Below, in pieces: positions 1 to 6,304 of a stretch of DNA of 7,084 nucleotides (its first letter is position 1; every line of letters begins with the position of its first letter). The DNA is from JAGLQA01 sp023135565 (GTDB lineage: Bacteria; Acidobacteriota; Aminicenantia; UBA2199). Under the pieces are notes generated by a model. That model was not told where the DNA came from. It did no database searches and saw only the letters and a program-made list of their open reading frames with translations. The translations under genes and the position numbers were made by a program. The stretch lies in contig DAOWCY010000293.1 in the NCBI GenBank assembly GCA_030639305.1, forward strand, positions 1 to 7,084, read 5' to 3'.

Positions 1-378
1 CACGCCTCTCCCAGGTTATTCAAGCGGATGGCGACCTTCGGATGTTTTTCGCCGAACAGGTTGCGGTCGATTTCCAAAGCCTGCTCATAATAGTCGATGG
101 CTTTTTTCGGTTCGCCTAACATTCTCCACGCCTCTCCCAGGTTATTCAAGCGGATGGCGACCTTCGGATGTTTTTCGCCGAACAGGTTGCGGTCGATTTC
201 CAAAGCCTGCTCATAATAGTCGATGGCTTTTTTCTTCTCGCCTAAATCATCCCAGGCCGTTCCCAGGTTATTCAATATTACGGCCACATGGGGATGTTTC
301 TCGCCATGTACCTTTTTGATTATTTCCAAAGTCTGCTCATAATAGTCGACGGCTTCCCGGTGTTCGCCCAGGTCATCG
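1..378 (-). repeat. 126-bp tandem repeats encoding 42-aa TPR units
   Basis: Three in-phase 126-bp units are visible within the STAND gene. Bases 1-108 and 127-234 are identical at every position. The next unit (253-378) is clearly related but diverged. The units encode the pattern NNLG-x-AW ... AIDYYEQALEI ... GEKHP, typical of TPR_10/TPR_12 arrays. The array continues past base 1, so its copy number is unknown. Perfect identity at DNA level, including synonymous positions, indicates recent duplication or gene conversion rather than conservation of protein sequence alone. Confidence -1.
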
Positions 379-2858
379 ATAACTCCAGCAAGTTCGTTTA
401 ACAGGAAAGCGTCGTGCTCGTTGGCTAACTCTTGTTTTTTCTCTGCCAACACCCAAAGCCCCACCCGGGCTGACTCCCGGAAGGCCAAACGCTGCTGCAG
501 ATACTTGACCAACGCACCACCCTTTTGGGAAGCAGTCGCCTCCCGGCCGCAGCCCAGGGCAAAAAAAATCCACTCCTCGGTCTGTATAGGATCAAAGGAA
601 CCGGAGGCTGTACAGGTCTCTTCATAGTAAGCAAAAGCCGCTTCAAAACAGGAAAGGCGCTCGGGATCTTCTAAGTCTTGCAGCAGTTCTTCCCGCAAAA
701 GCGGCGTCACCTGGAAAAAACTCCGCGCCTGCTCCTGCTCCACCAGGCTTAAATGAATGCCCCGGTCTAATAGTTCTTGCCAATCTTCCGAAGCATCCTG
801 TCTTCGACGACCAGGGGGCGCTTTTGGAAAACTGCCCCCTGGACCCCCGCAAAACTTTTGTTTAGTTTCATTATGAACAGATGCTATTTTTTCAACTCCG
901 GCCTTTTGTACGGGGAGCCGGTAAATAGCAAAATAAGATAAAAACCGGGTCAACTCTTCGCCGCCGCAGCCCAGCAATTCCCGCAGCACATGCACGCGGA
1001 TAAACTCCTCCCGCTTCCCCTTCACCGCTGCCAAAAGCCGCGCCACATCAGCTTGAACCATCTGGCCCACCAGCACATCTATCCACTCCAATAAGCGCGG
1101 ATTGCCATACCCGGCTGCCAGCAGTTCATCTACCACTTCACCATCCGGGTAATAGAGGATGTTCTTTAATTCCCTGGCCTTCTTGCGCAGCTCCGCTTCC
1201 CGGAACCCATGCAGCGAAACCGGCTGCAAATACTCTTTCACCAAATCCAGGCCGCCTTCTTCTAACGAAAAAGAATAGCGGCTGGTAAACATCACCTGCG
1301 ACATCTTATCACTGTGAGGCAAATAAAAAAGCAAAACCTTCAACAAATCGGCAGCGCCGGGTAATATTTCCCCCGGCTCCCCCCGCTCCGCTCCCTCTAT
1401 GTTCTGCTCGAAATCATCGAAAAGCAGCAAATAGTTCTTCCTTTTGAAAACAGAAACACACAACTTGGCCACTTTCTCTTTCATCTCCGCTTCCAACTTG
1501 AGGATTTCACAGCCGGCTTCGTCTTCGGCAATCACAAAGGCCCGCTCTAAAGCCATCCCCAAAGTCACCGAATCCAACCTGCCGTGCACGATAATCAAAG
1601 TATGGTCGGGAAACCGCTCGCTGATCTTCCCGCTCAGGCAGCTTTTACCCAACCCGCCGGCCCCGTGCAGCAGCAGCCCCACTTTGTCGAAATCCTTTTT
1701 TAATACCCGCAAACTTTGCTGCACCTGCCGCCTGCGCCCCACGAAACCTTCCGCCAGCACCTTGACCCGGCTCTGTTTCAAATAGGTATGCAGCACACGC
1801 CGCGGCTGGGGCTTTTTTTTCTGACCCTTTTTCACCATGGCAGAGGGTTTTTCGCCGCCGCAAAAAAGCCGCAGCAGCGGCCAGGCCGGGTTCGCACTGC
1901 CGCGAAAGTGTTCGACCAGTTCATGACGGGCCCGCTGCACCGCCTCCAAAAGCCCCTGCCCGCGGCTCAACTCCCGGTAGATCACTTCACCGGCCAGGGT
2001 GGCCTGATCGTCTCTAACTGAGCGCCCCCAGCCCAACACCGCCGCGGCCCGGAACTGCTCCACCAACAACCGGGCAAAAGAGAAAGCCGCGTTGTCGAAG
2101 GCTTCCCCCGTGCGGCAGCCGGATAAAAAAAGCAGTCGCGGCGGATTCTCGATCAGGGCTTCTTTCCACAGTTTCTCGGGATACACATCCTGCCGGTACC
2201 CGGTGTCATCCTCCATCACAAAAAAAGGCCGGCCCTTTTTGTCGATATCGGCGTGGCCGGAAAGATGCGCCACATCGTACCGGGCTTTGGTCAACTGTTC
2301 CCGCAGCCCTTCTAAAGACCCGGAATCTTCCACTTCCATATCTACAGCCGGTTTGCCGGTGATGCGGAATATGGCCTCTTCTTCTTTCTCGAAATCCAAA
2401 ACCGGCTTTACATCTAAAGCGGAACAGGCCATAAACAGTATCTTTAAAGACCGGTTTTCGGGTTCGGTTTCTTTTTCCTCGCCCCATTTACTTACCCGGC
2501 GCACCAAATGCAAGCGGCGCGTCAGCAGCGCTTCCCCCTGGAAAGACAGCAGTTCGAAAGGCCAGTCCGCCGTCTCCGGGCAGGTGGATAGACAGAGGTT
2601 TAGTACCGCGCCCTGCTTCTCTGCTTCGTCCAAAGCCGTTTGCAAGCGGCTCCCGCCGTCTAAAAAAGCGAAAAGTTTTTCGCCCACTTTTGTCAATTGG
2701 GCCGGATGTTGTCCCGCTTTGCCCCAGTCTTCTTTTTTTATTTCCTGTCCTGAAACCTGGAAACTATCGTTTTTTTTAGTCGCCTCGTTAAGGTAGGTAA
2801 CCAGGAATTGGTTTTCTTTCTTTGCCGCTTCGATTGTCACATTATAGTTCACATCCAT
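1..2858 (-). CDS. CHAT protease - STAND NTPase - TPR protein (3' end beyond window)
   Basis: The frame is open from ATG at 2858 to base 1: 952 codons and no stop, so the C-terminus lies outside. Residues about 1-335 form a CHAT (caspase-like) domain. The catalytic pair is visible as His202 in HLSGHAD and Cys248 in LFLSGCRTGE. A basic linker (about 340-355) follows. Then comes a STAND P-loop NTPase: Walker A GAGGLGKS (399-406), Walker B LLLFDDFE (477-484), sensor-like FTSR (524-527) and a GNP (585-587) in the GxP position. From about 815 there are 42-residue TPR units of the kinesin-light-chain type, with NNLG recurring at 863, 905 and 947. GGAG at 2866-2869, 7 nt upstream, supports the start. 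In this type of protein TPRs probably sense a ligand, the NTPase oligomerises, and CHAT cleaves target proteins. The domain calls are firm; a defence or cell-death role is inference. A palindromic repeat is embedded around residues 664-687. No partner gene is visible; downstream genes lie off the left edge. Confidence -1.
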   Translation of the reverse strand, partial: MDVNYNVTIEAAKKENQFLVTYLNEATKKNDSFQVSGQEIKKEDWGKAGQHPAQLTKVGEKLFAFLDGGSRLQTALDEAEKQGAVLNLCLSTCPETADWPFELLSFQGEALLTRRLHLVRRVSKWGEEKETEPENRSLKILFMACSALDVKPVLDFEKEEEAIFRITGKPAVDMEVEDSGSLEGLREQLTKARYDVAHLSGHADIDKKGRPFFVMEDDTGYRQDVYPEKLWKEALIENPPRLLFLSGCRTGEAFDNAAFSFARLLVEQFRAAAVLGWGRSVRDDQATLAGEVIYRELSRGQGLLEAVQRARHELVEHFRGSANPAWPLLRLFCGGEKPSAMVKKGQKKKPQPRRVLHTYLKQSRVKVLAEGFVGRRRQVQQSLRVLKKDFDKVGLLLHGAGGLGKSCLSGKISERFPDHTLIIVHGRLDSVTLGMALERAFVIAEDEAGCEILKLEAEMKEKVAKLCVSVFKRKNYLLLFDDFEQNIEGAERGEPGEILPGAADLLKVLLFYLPHSDKMSQVMFTSRYSFSLEEGGLDLVKEYLQPVSLHGFREAELRKKARELKNILYYPDGEVVDELLAAGYGNPRLLEWIDVLVGQMVQADVARLLAAVKGKREEFIRVHVLRELLGCGGEELTRFLSYFAIYRLPVQKAGVEKIASVHNETKQKFCGGPGGSFPKAPPGRRRQDASEDWQELLDRGIHLSLVEQEQARSFFQVTPLLREELLQDLEDPERLSCFEAAFAYYEETCTASGSFDPIQTEEWIFFALGCGREATASQKGGALVKYLQQRLAFRESARVGLWVLAEKKQELANEHDAFLLNELAGVIDDLGEHREAVDYYEQTLEIIKKVHGEKHPHVAVILNNLGTAWDDLGEKKKAIDYYEQALEIDRNLFGEKHPKVAIRLNNLGEAWRMLGEPKKAIDYYEQALEIDRNLFGEKHPKVAIRLNNLGEA
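798..870. repeat. Palindromic repeat inserted in frame in the STAND gene
   Basis: CCAGGGGGC (811-819) pairs with GCCCCCTGG (834-842) around a loop with an A/T-rich inner palindrome. The right end, CAAAACTTTTGTTTA followed by G-TTTCA (850-870), matches the right end of the element at 6295-6375 with one mismatch in 21 bases. On the coding strand it reads as about 24 residues rich in Gly, Pro, Lys and Arg (about 664-687). These sit between a helix of the post-NTPase region and EDWQELLDRG. No stop codon is introduced and the frame is kept. The left boundary is not sharp, so coordinates are approximate. Confidence -1.
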
Positions 2859-2876
2859 CTATATACTCCATCCCTT

Positions 2877-2905
2877 TTTATACCATATCCGGCCCCCAAT
2901 TTCAA
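2877..2905 (-). promoter_or_regulatory. Promoter of the CHAT-STAND-TPR gene
   Basis: On the minus strand TTGAAA (2905-2900) and TATAAA (2882-2877) are separated by exactly 17 bp. A TGG just before TATAAA gives an extended -10. Transcription should start near 2870, so the GGAG ribosome binding site lies almost at the mRNA 5' end, with a leader of about 12 nt. Position and spacing fit a housekeeping sigma factor. No operator could be recognised. Confidence -1.
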
Positions 2906-2907
2906 AT

Positions 2908-2932
2908 AAAAAAAGTGCAGCCGTTTGGCTGC
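2908..2932 (-). terminator. Leftward intrinsic terminator-like hairpin upstream of the STAND promoter
   Basis: GCAGCC (2917-2922) pairs with GGCTGC (2927-2932) around a 4-nt loop. Read on the minus strand, the hairpin is followed by AC and seven T residues. It lies 2 bp upstream of the -35 box of the STAND gene, so it would stop leftward read-through from the repeat region. The 6-bp stem is short, and the hairpin also forms the end of the palindromic repeat, so termination is inferred. Confidence -1.
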
Positions 2933-2985
2933 AAACCAACACACCCCGCTTCCTCGTACCTCGGAACCACCCCTCTCAAGAGGGG
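2915..2985 (-). repeat. Palindromic repeat, copy A (inverted relative to B and C)
   Basis: Read on the minus strand it runs CCCCTC-TTGA-GAGGGG, then GTGG, a GAGG segment, GCGGGGTGTGTT and a final hairpin with GGCTGC. This is the same order of blocks as copy B at 3111-3200. It lacks the roughly 20-bp insert carrying the CCCCG/CGGGG hairpin seen in B. The hairpin arms are 2970-2975 with 2980-2985, and 2917-2922 with 2927-2932. It forms the left half of a REPIN-like inverted pair with copy B. No transposase is in the window. Confidence -1.
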
Positions 2986-3110
2986 ACTGTGCTCGTAAAC
3001 TCTAAAAGAGCTATCGAGAATTCTCCTCTCTATGGGGAATTGCTGCGTTAGCTATACAATCTTACCAATCTATACAGCTTGCTAAACGATTATTGATTGA
3101 CCGGCCCAAA

Positions 3111-3200
3111 TTCCCCTCTTGAGAGGGGTGGCGCTGAGGGGGCTTTTGCTTTTTCCCCGAAGCGACGGGGTGTGTTTGGTCGCGGCCAACGGCTGCGATG
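3111..3200 (+). repeat. Palindromic repeat, copy B
   Basis: Three hairpins follow each other. They are CCCCTC/GAGGGG (3113-3118 with 3123-3128), CCCCG/CGGGG (3155-3159 with 3166-3170), and CGCGGCC/GGCTGCG (3181-3187 with 3191-3197, one G-T pair). It matches copy A in inverted orientation and copy C at 4453 in direct orientation. Between A and B, bases 2986-3110 contain no gene. They hold a perfect 10-bp palindrome GAGAATTCTC (3016-3025), a related decayed segment up to GGGGAATT, and two CTATACA heptamers (3052-3058, 3070-3076). Confidence -1.
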
Positions 3201-3230
3201 TGTGCTCTGTGGCTAAAACAGCCGCGGGGT

Positions 3231-3259
3231 TTGAAAAAAAAAGAGCAATCGTGTATAAT
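3231..3259 (+). promoter_or_regulatory. Promoter of the TGS-domain GTPase gene
   Basis: TTGAAA (3231-3236) and a perfect TATAAT (3254-3259) are separated by 17 bp. The predicted start is near 3266, only about 12 nt before the ATG, with GAGAGG (3267-3272) as ribosome binding site. It lies just outside copy B of the palindromic repeat. Confidence -1.
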
Positions 3260-3277
3260 TAATTTTGAGAGGTCGTA

Positions 3278-4258
3278 ATGCCGGCAAATTTACCACCGCA
3301 ATATTATGAAGTTGAACGTCAACTAAAAACAGCCGATAGCAACGAAGAAAAAATAGCCATCTACGAGGAACTCCTCTCTATGATTCCAAAACATAAGGGT
3401 ACGGAAAAAGTCCAGGCCATGCTCAAAACCAAGATGGCTAAATTAAAATCGGCTGCTCAAAAAAAATCGGGGCCATCGAAACAAGGTCCTTCACACACCA
3501 TAAAAAAAGCGGGAGCAGGCCAGATCGTAATTATCGGCGCTCCTAATGCCGGGAAATCCATGCTGGTAAAAGCTCTGACCAACGCCGATCCCCAGGTGAG
3601 CGATTATCCTTTCACCACCCATGCCCCTTCTCCGGCCATGATGCCCTATGAAAACATCCAGGTACAACTCATCGACACCCCGCCCATAACTCCCGACTAT
3701 ATGGAAGTCTATCACCAGGAACTGGTCAAAACAGCGGATGGCGTCATTATACTCATAGACCCTACCGCCGCCGACCCCGCCGGAACCCTGCAGGCCCTTA
3801 TGGGCAGGCTGCAAGAGAAAAGGATCGAATTTATCGGGCCGCAGGAAGAACCCGGCCGGGGATTTTTATTTCGGAAAAAAACCCTGATGGTTGTCAATAA
3901 AAGCGACCTGCCCGCGGGAAACTTAGATGCGCTCAAAAAAATGATAGAACCGCAATTTGAATCGATCCCGGTATCGGCAAGTACAGGAGAGGGATTGCCG
4001 GACCTTAAAGAAAGAATCTTCGCTCTCCTGGATATTGTCCGCGCTCACAGTAAAGCGCCGGGAAAAAAAGCCGGACTCGAAGCCTCCTATACTTTGAAAA
4101 AAGGCAGTAAAGTTTTAGATATGGCCAGGATAGTGCATAAAGATTTCACCCAAAAGTTGAAATTTGCCCGCATCTGGGGGAAAGGCAAGTACCGGGGGCA
4201 GAAAGTGAACCGCGACTATGTTTTGCAAGACGAGGACGTCATCGAACTGCACATATGA
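3278..4258 (+). CDS. DRG/Obg-like GTPase with C-terminal TGS domain
   Basis: This 326-residue protein belongs to the ribosome-interacting DRG/Rbg-like GTPases (COG1163 type). The N-terminal about 65 residues are helical and charged, and include PKHKGTEK. The G domain shows G1 GAPNAGKS (87-94), switch-I-like YPFTTH (110-115), G3 DTPP (133-136), G4 NKSD (207-210) and G5 SAS (233-235). A TGS domain of about 55 residues (272-326) ends the protein, with GSKVLDMARIVHKDF and a final DEDVIELHI. In this superfamily the TGS domain contacts the ribosome or nucleotides; the exact role of the bacterial members is not settled. The G3 motif has Pro where classical GTPases have Gly, which may reflect an altered switch II. 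ATG at 3278 is supported by GAGAGG 5 nt upstream and a strong promoter. It is monocistronic: the next gene starts 592 bp later. No clear terminator follows. Confidence -1.
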   Translation: MPANLPPQYYEVERQLKTADSNEEKIAIYEELLSMIPKHKGTEKVQAMLKTKMAKLKSAAQKKSGPSKQGPSHTIKKAGAGQIVIIGAPNAGKSMLVKALTNADPQVSDYPFTTHAPSPAMMPYENIQVQLIDTPPITPDYMEVYHQELVKTADGVIILIDPTAADPAGTLQALMGRLQEKRIEFIGPQEEPGRGFLFRKKTLMVVNKSDLPAGNLDALKKMIEPQFESIPVSASTGEGLPDLKERIFALLDIVRAHSKAPGKKAGLEASYTLKKGSKVLDMARIVHKDFTQKLKFARIWGKGKYRGQKVNRDYVLQDEDVIELHI

Positions 4259-4342
4259 AGCATTTCAAAATTAGCGATTAGCATTGAAAATTTAGCATCC
4301 GGCAGCAGCGAAAGGTTTAAGCTACCATGAAATTACTATAGC

Positions 4343-4403
4343 CACAGAGGACACAGAGAAAAAGCAAAAGCATTAAACCACGAAGTTCACGAAGCGCACG
4401 AAG
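4343..4403. repeat. Short 9-bp-period repeats (CACAGAG and CACGAAG)
   Basis: CACAGAG occurs at 4343 and 4352. CACGAAG occurs at 4379, 4388 and 4397. Each heptamer is followed by a variable dinucleotide, giving a strict 9-bp period in both blocks. Such blocks are common in intergenic regions of many bacteria, and I recall them upstream of GxxExxY-protein and four-helix-bundle genes. Their function is unknown. Confidence -1.
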
Positions 4404-4436
4404 AAAAAAGCAAGAAACAAAGGAGAAGGGCATTTG

Positions 4437-4466
4437 ATGACCGAGAAGCTAAAATTCCCCGATTGA
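4437..4466 (+). pseudogene. Possible 5' remnant of a lost gene (MTEKLKFPD then stop)
   Basis: ATG at 4437 is preceded by AGGAG (4421-4425) and GAAGGG (4425-4430), a convincing start site. The frame closes after nine codons, and the palindromic repeat copy C begins at 4453 within it. The CACGAAG leader and the MTE start resemble those of GxxExxY-protein genes as I recall them. One reading is that the repeat replaced or interrupted such a gene. Nothing of the GxxExxY core itself remains, so the identity is a guess. Confidence -1.
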
Positions 4467-4590
4467 GACTTGCCAGGAGGTGGCACTGAGGGGCTTTTTT
4501 GTTTTTTGCCCCGAAGTGACGGGGTGTGTTAGCTCGTCGAAAAGCACCACCGTTCAACGCTTCCCCACTCGTGTGAGGGGGCGTTGAGCC
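4453..4590 (+). repeat. Palindromic repeat, copy C, with a long 3' hairpin
   Basis: AATTCCCC opens the copy as in copy B. Next come GGTGGCACTGAGGGG, a T-rich run, CCCCG/CGGGG (4509-4513 with 4520-4524) and GTGTGTT, in the same order and orientation as copy B. The first hairpin is disrupted. Downstream lies a stronger hairpin: TCAACGC plus CCCC (4554-4560, 4563-4566) pairs with GGGG plus GCGTTGA (4577-4587), with a 2-nt bulge and a 10-nt loop. It is not followed by a clean T-run, so a terminator role is uncertain. Confidence -1.
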
Positions 4591-4630
4591 GCTTCGCAGC
4601 AAGTAGCGTTTTTGATTCTCAATTATTAGA

Positions 4631-4699
4631 AGTTTTGATCAAACTTTTTCAAAAGTTTGGCCCCCGGCAGGGCCGCCGGAGGCAAAAAGAGTAATTTCA
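4631..4699 (-). repeat. 67-bp palindromic element, copy 1 (inverted relative to 6295-6375)
   Basis: This is the reverse complement of 6295-6361, identical over 67 bases except for a 2-bp insertion (AG at about 4690). It contains the inverted arms GCCCCCGGC and GCCGGAGGC and an AAACTTTT/AAAAGTTT palindrome. It ends in TAATTTCA. The outer 14 bp at its left end have diverged beyond the terminal repeat seen in the other copy. Together with that copy it brackets the peptidase gene. Confidence -1.
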
Positions 4700-4804
4700 T
4701 GACAGGCTAAATTTTTTTCCCACAGACAGGCTGCCCCACGAATGTAGGCTTCCGCAACCTCCCCAAATTTTGTTTTAAGGCTTTTCTTAGAGTCGAAAAA
4801 AAGG

Positions 4805-4815
4805 TATACTATAAA
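4805..4815 (+). promoter_or_regulatory. Weak candidate -10 region for the M24 peptidase gene
   Basis: TATACT (4805-4810) overlaps TATAAA (4810-4815) about 40 nt before the start codon. No convincing -35 box lies 16-18 bp upstream, so this is only a candidate. The spacing would leave a leader of about 30 nt containing the AAGGAG ribosome binding site (4838-4843). Confidence -1.
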
Positions 4816-4850
4816 CTAATGAATCCACAACTAACATAAGGAGTATCATC

Positions 4851-6239
4851 ATGTTTGACAAAAAAACCTATGTCGAAAGAAGAAATCGTTTAAAAGAAAA
4901 ATTCCAATCGGGCCTGGCACTCTTTTTAGGAAACGAAGAAAGTCCCATGAATTATGCGGACAATCCCTACCATTTCCGCCAGGACAGCTCCTTCCTCTAT
5001 TTTTTTGGTCTTAACTACCCGGGTTTGGCAGGAGTTATCGACTTTGACGAAGGAAAAAATTATATATACGGCGCTGACCTAACCGTCGAAGACATCATCT
5101 GGATGGGTAACCAGCCTACCATAAGCGACAGGAGCTTGAAGGCCGGTGTGGAGAATAACGGGACTATTTCTCAATTGGAAGAAGCCCTGAAGAAAGCAAA
5201 GGCGCAGGGCAGGAAAATCCATTTTCTTCCTCCCTACCGCCCGGAGAACAAGTTAAAGTTGTTCGACTGGATCGAGGTACACCCAGCCAAAGCGGCAGGT
5301 GAAGCATCGGTAGAGTTGATCGAGGCAGTGGTGGAGCAGAGAGCGATTAAGAGCGATGAAGAGGTTGAACAAATCGAAGAAGCGGTCAACATCACCGTGG
5401 ATATGCACCTAACTGCTATGAAAATGGTAAGGCCGGGCGTCGGCGAGGCCGAAGTGGCAACGGCTGTGCACCGGGCAGCCCTGGCTGCAGGCGGCCAAAT
5501 ATCCTTCCCCATCATTGCCACCATTAACGGCCAGATCCTGCACAATCACTATCACGGTAACATTATGAAAAGCGGCGACATGTTCCTTCTCGATGCGGGA
5601 GCGGAAAACGCCATGTCTTACGGCGGGGATTTATCCAGCACTATACCGGTGGATCCTACATTTAGCGAACGGCAGAGAGAAATTTACAATATAACTTTAA
5701 AAGCTCATGAAGCGGCGGCGGCGGCACTCAAACCGGGAATCAAAAACCTGGATATCCACCTCCTGGCATGCAAAACGGTAGCCCGGGGAATGAAAGAGAT
5801 CGGTCTGATGAAAGGCAATGTCGATGATGCGGTTAAAGCGGGCGCCCATGCTCTATTTTTCCCCTGCGGCGTAGGACATATGATGGGACTCGATATCCAC
5901 GACATGGAAGATTTAGGCGAAGTCTATGTGGGTTACGAAGGTAAACCCAAATACACCCAATTCGGTCTGAAATCCTTACGATTGGCCCGGGAACTGCAGC
6001 CCGGTTTTGTTATCACCATCGAGCCCGGCATCTACTTCATCCCCGAGTTGATCGACCAGTGGAAATCCGGGAATAAATTTACCGAATTTATCGATTACGA
6101 CCGGGTGGAGGCTTACAAAGATTTCGGCGGCATCAGGAACGAGGAAGATTTCCTCATTACTGCCGATGGGTGCCGCCTGTTAGGGAAACCCCTGGCTAAA
6201 ACCATAGAAGAAGTTGAAGCGGCAAAAGGTGAAAAATGA
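4851..6239 (+). CDS. Xaa-Pro aminopeptidase / aminopeptidase P-family M24 metallopeptidase
   Basis: This 462-residue cytoplasmic peptidase removes N-terminal residues preceding proline, or acts as an Xaa-Pro dipeptidase; sequence alone does not separate these. Residues about 3-140 match the aminopeptidase P N-terminal domain, with FRQDSSFLYFFG (42-53). The M24 'pita-bread' domain spans about 175-437. All five dinuclear metal ligands are present: Asp248 (LLDAG), Asp260 (GGDLSST), His343 (GVGHMMG), Glu391 (TIEPGIY) and Glu431 (GIRNEEDF). The HNHYHG motif (231-236) supplies the substrate-side histidines. Length is typical of the family, and no signal peptide or membrane segment is seen. AAGGAG at 4838-4843 fixes the start. 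It probably serves peptide turnover. It stands alone in the window, between inverted copies of the 67-81-bp element, with no operon partner. Confidence -1.
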   Translation: MFDKKTYVERRNRLKEKFQSGLALFLGNEESPMNYADNPYHFRQDSSFLYFFGLNYPGLAGVIDFDEGKNYIYGADLTVEDIIWMGNQPTISDRSLKAGVENNGTISQLEEALKKAKAQGRKIHFLPPYRPENKLKLFDWIEVHPAKAAGEASVELIEAVVEQRAIKSDEEVEQIEEAVNITVDMHLTAMKMVRPGVGEAEVATAVHRAALAAGGQISFPIIATINGQILHNHYHGNIMKSGDMFLLDAGAENAMSYGGDLSSTIPVDPTFSERQREIYNITLKAHEAAAAALKPGIKNLDIHLLACKTVARGMKEIGLMKGNVDDAVKAGAHALFFPCGVGHMMGLDIHDMEDLGEVYVGYEGKPKYTQFGLKSLRLARELQPGFVITIEPGIYFIPELIDQWKSGNKFTEFIDYDRVEAYKDFGGIRNEEDFLITADGCRLLGKPLAKTIEEVEAAKGEK

Positions 6240-6276
6240 CTTATAAAAAAATAGGGGCTTAATCGTCCTGTCGTCT

Positions 6277-6304
6277 ACTATGAAATTACTACTATGAAAT
6301 TACT
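6277..6304 (+). repeat. 14-bp tandem duplication at the element's left end
   Basis: ACTATGAAATTACT occurs twice without a gap (6277-6290 and 6291-6304). It covers the left terminal repeat TGAAATTAC of the element at 6295. A similar solo sequence, CATGAAATTACTATA, is present at 4326-4340. The duplication could reflect slippage or a nested insertion end. Confidence -1.

Noticed and set aside
1..252. Tandem repeats considered as a CRISPR array or satellite
   Set aside because: The 126-bp units have no spacers and translate as TPR motifs in the open frame of the long gene.
1444..2021. Overlapping plus-strand open frames of about 100 codons
   Set aside because: They are shadows of the STAND NTPase region, with no ribosome binding site and no recognisable motif.
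2092..2796. 234-codon open frame on the plus strand
   Set aside because: It lies antisense to the CHAT domain. Its Ser-rich, low-order composition shows no domain, and the minus-strand frame has both catalytic motifs and a promoter.
1..2858. Assignment to the TPR-CHAT protease of type III-E CRISPR
   Set aside because: Here CHAT is N-terminal and an NTPase is present. No Cas gene or CRISPR array is in the window.
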